Below the pieces are notes generated by a model. The model searched no databases and was not told the DNA's origin. It saw nothing but the letters and a program-made list of their open reading frames with translations. The translations under genes and the position numbers were made by a program. Of a DNA stretch of 64,000 bases, positions 61,531 through 64,000 are shown one piece after another; the stretch's first letter is position 1, and each line of letters opens with the position of its first letter. The stretch is from NCBI GenBank assembly GCA_008711295.1, contig VUYV01000147.1, forward strand, positions 675,919 to 739,918, written 5' to 3'. The DNA is from Anarhynchus alexandrinus (lineage: Eukaryota; Chordata; Aves; Charadriiformes; Charadriidae).

Positions 61531-64000
61531 AAGTGTTCTGCTTTCTACTGTCACAGTTTACCCCCCTGAAATGCCTCTATGGGCATAAATGCCAGGAAAA
61601 GTTTTGTCTTCTGTATGTGAGAAAAGAACCTGTCAGGTAACAATACACAGCCTTTATTGCCTATTTTTATCTATTTTTGTTGGAAGGAGTCTAAATTCCT
61701 TTTTTTTTTCCCCTATTTGTTATGGATTTCCATTCTTTATAAGGAAGATTCTGGTTAGCCCTTGATCAGTCTTAAGAGGATTGATTGGTAAAGCATAAGA
61801 GTAAATAAATATTTTATCTTTAAAAAAACCCCCACTTTTTCTTTTTAGAAACTACTTTGTTATGATTAAATGTTGTGCTTGTTTTCTAAATTTGTTTGAT
61901 ATTCCCTTCATAGAAAAAGATTTTTTTAAAAAAGTTCAGTGTTAGAAGACAATACTATATGATTAATCTCTCTTCATTTTCTAAGATACTTCTTGACACT
62001 TGACTGAGTATCTTATTTGGACATTCAGAACATTCAGAAGGCAGTATTAGGAGTCATAGTTGTTAACAACTTCGGATTTCCTTTATGGTTTCAGCAAATT
62101 CTAATTTTGAAGGAAAAGTTTTAGATACTGAAATTATACTCTTAGTTCAGGATAAATTATACATTCCCTTAGGAAGTACAAGTGCAAAAACTTTATTTAA
62201 AAGCTTAATTGTAGTTTAAAAAAGAAAAGAAAATTAAATAGCTCTTTGGATGACTTGGTACTCTGGTATCTGTACTGTGTCATTGGAGAAACCAAAATGT
62301 GAAATAACTCAATCACAGAAGAAATTTGCATGAAATTACATTTGGAACATGGGTTCAATTCGTAGTCCTAATAATTAAATACAATGTTTGACTAATGAAT
62401 ATTAGTGGTAAAAGTTCACAAGTGTTCTGAAATGGAGATTAGGTTCTCATCTGTCATATGGTATGTCCTTTGGTAGATTTCTCAGTTTTGTATTTTGCTA
62501 GAGCTTTAGGTTAATCACATTAGTTGGTGCCAAGCATTAGCTGGTAACCTCGTGCAGGTAGAGGAATGTTTTATGGGCTTGGGTGAATATGCTTAGTGTG
62601 GCATTGAACTTCAGTATTCAGAATAAAGAAGGATTTAAATAGCATTAGCATGTATAAACTAGCTATTTGGAAGGAAAAGCTATTTCACATTTTTATTAAT
62701 TGGAAAGTGTGGTGTCAAGAGGAAAGATGCTGATCTTCATAAACTGAGATGTTTTCTGAGAACAAAACAAAAATCCCCCAAATAACAACAAAAACCACCA
62801 AACCCCATTAATAGCTGCGAACTTCGAGTTTTCTCCAAAACAGCAGTACTAGTTTATATGCAGTCTTTCTGCTTGCTGTTCTTCCCATTGCTGAACACTG
62901 AGCCCAATTATTTCTTTCAAAACAGTATAAAAAAAAATGCTAGTATGTTAGCATGAGTGATTTTTATAATAGATAGGGTTGTTTCAATCCATCTCAAAAG
63001 CATTTCCCTGTAGAAGAAAGATGGTGTGTACTAGAGTGTAAAACCAATTGAGCTGCTAATATAATTTGAGAGGCAAGGGTTTATAGGGAAACTTATTTAT
63101 TTATTTATCAATCTATTCATTTATTTTAAAACAACTAATTCAGATGGAATATATGATGACCTCTCAGGCGTCGTAGCCTCCATCATGCCTGATGGAGATG
63201 CAGCAGACATCAAACTAAGTACAGGTTATAACCATTACTCTGGATGTATTATATTAATAATGCTAATCAGTTTAAGTATTTGGGAGAGAAGAGTAGTTGA
63301 TGTCTGTGGAATGGAGGGCTGTTAGCAAGAGGTGAAGCGTGACGAGAGTTGTCACACACCATAAAACCCATGTGGCTGTTTTAACTGTGAGCTCCAGCAT
63401 CTAGGAGAGAAAGGAATTTTAATTTCTGAACTTAAGTTTTTAATGTATTTTCTAAGCCTCCCTAGAGTACTAAGACAAATGTTTCAACTGTGGGGTTTTT
63501 GTCTGACTGTTTTTGTTGGTTTTATTGCCTGTATGAATTTTCTGGTGCACAGCAGATGTTTAGGGTTTTTAATCTTGTTTCCATGGTATTTAATATGATG
63601 GATTATGAATCCTCATATTCTTGGATAGGATTCCTCAATGTATTTTTTTGCATATGTAGGATTCGTGAATTTTGGCTGTTCTCTTTAGGTGGTGATGAGT
63701 TATTTATTATGGTTATCATGGACATGCATTATAGGGCTGTTTGTGCTTGCAAAATCAGCATCGCAGTCAGTAACTGGAAATTCAAGAGGAATTCCAGAAG
63801 TAGCTGTCTGTAGCTGTTCCTTTTTTTTTTTTTTTTATCCTTTTCCTTTCCATCTATGTAAAATTCAGAGCTTTACAGGGCATTCAGTGTTAATGTACCA
63901 CTCTTGTTAAATTGCTTAAGAATTTATTTTACAAATATGCATAGTAGTAGTGTAGTTGATGGTCTGAAGACAAATTGAAGACTTCCTTGGAAATAATAAA
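61531..64000. other. Intronic sequence at the right end
   Basis: AT-rich DNA with (TTTA)n at about 63093-63108 and a T run near 63823-63837. Besides the exon-like block at 63144 nothing is recognised. The 107-codon frame at 63490-63813 is Phe- and Cys-rich and looks random. Confidence 0.5.
63144..63224 (+). other. Candidate cryptic or alternative exon in PTPRK intron 2
   Basis: An 81-bp block between an acceptor (TAATTCAG, ending 63143) and a GT donor (ACAG|GTTATA). Read with phase 1 at both ends, like PTPRK exon 2, it is open and gives 26 complete codons: GIYDDLSGVVASIMPDGD, then AADIKLST, flanked by split Asp and Gly codons. The three-base-multiple length and matching phases mean insertion between exon 2 and the next exon would add 27 residues to the MAM domain without a frameshift. 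The surrounding stop-free frame runs from about 63065 to 63317, so openness alone is weak evidence. The donor is weak and the pyrimidine tract is interrupted by adenines. It could equally be a chance pattern, a dead exon or an old repeat. I do not recognise the peptide. Confidence 0.3.

Larger units (their letters stand above)
24827..64000 (+). other. PTPRK: PTPRK intron 2 (5' portion)
   Basis: Begins at the GTGAGA donor of exon 2 and runs past the window end. The next exon, which should encode most of the MAM domain, is not found: no long open stretch with MAM-like residues is present downstream. The intron holds four CR1 copies, one well-preserved solo LTR, a GC-rich block and several exon-like or regulatory-looking islands. 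An intron of at least 39 kb fits the known large 5' introns of this gene in vertebrates. Confidence 0.85.

Noticed and set aside
1..64000. CRISPR array, operon, phage, plasmid or toxin system
   Set aside because: No regularly spaced repeats, no compact gene runs and no bacterial signals; the sequence is vertebrate intron.
1..64000. tRNA, rRNA, snRNA or known microRNA genes
   Set aside because: No cloverleaf A/B boxes, U6-like start or long precursor hairpin was seen by eye; a covariance-model search would be needed to exclude diverged copies.

Overview
The window is one piece of a bird genome. It is AT-rich, mostly non-coding vertebrate DNA with mononucleotide and dinucleotide runs. It carries several chicken-repeat-1 (CR1) LINE copies, whose 3' ends finish in the ATTCTATG-type 8-mer typical of birds and reptiles, and two solo LTRs of a bird endogenous retrovirus type. 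From memory, these LTRs look most like families common in Neoaves (an inference, not a database match). Nothing bacterial, plasmid or phage is present, and no complete gene fits in the window.

The one secure coding feature is a 123-bp exon at 24704-24826 (+). It encodes the start of the MAM domain of a type IIb receptor protein tyrosine phosphatase and matches PTPRK exon 2 as I remember it. PTPRK is therefore read left to right. Positions 1-24703 are the 3' part of its first intron and 24827-64000 the 5' part of its second. Neither the signal-peptide exon nor the exon completing the MAM domain is seen.

Layout: 1-13150 is intron 1 with homopolymer runs, a GC-rich patch (1600-2060), a 20-bp perfect palindrome (549-568) and a 14-bp-stem hairpin with AATAAA on both strands (9647-9680). 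13153-13519 is a CR1 with an internal deletion. 18545-19549 is a minus-strand CR1, followed directly by a diverged solo LTR (about 19565-20165) and a cluster of five TAATCT homeodomain sites (20306-20368). Exon 2 follows. Intron 2 holds a long CR1 with an internal inverted segment (31335-33397), a long decayed CR1 (40180-42258), a CR1 3' end (47441-47759), a better preserved solo LTR (59111-59676), a GC-rich block (59940-60490) and a very old CR1 fragment (61225-61530).

The most interesting leads lie in the introns. An 81-bp exon-like block at 63144-63224 has splice sites of the same phase as PTPRK exon 2, so its inclusion would keep the reading frame. Three other short protein-like open blocks stand at 5662-5758, 43148-43342 and 51616-51840. 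A few stretches, best at 48480-48905, look like conserved regulatory DNA because of clustered transcription-factor motifs. All of these come from reading one sequence; conservation or RNA data would settle them. I see no self-contained new biological system here and do not claim one.
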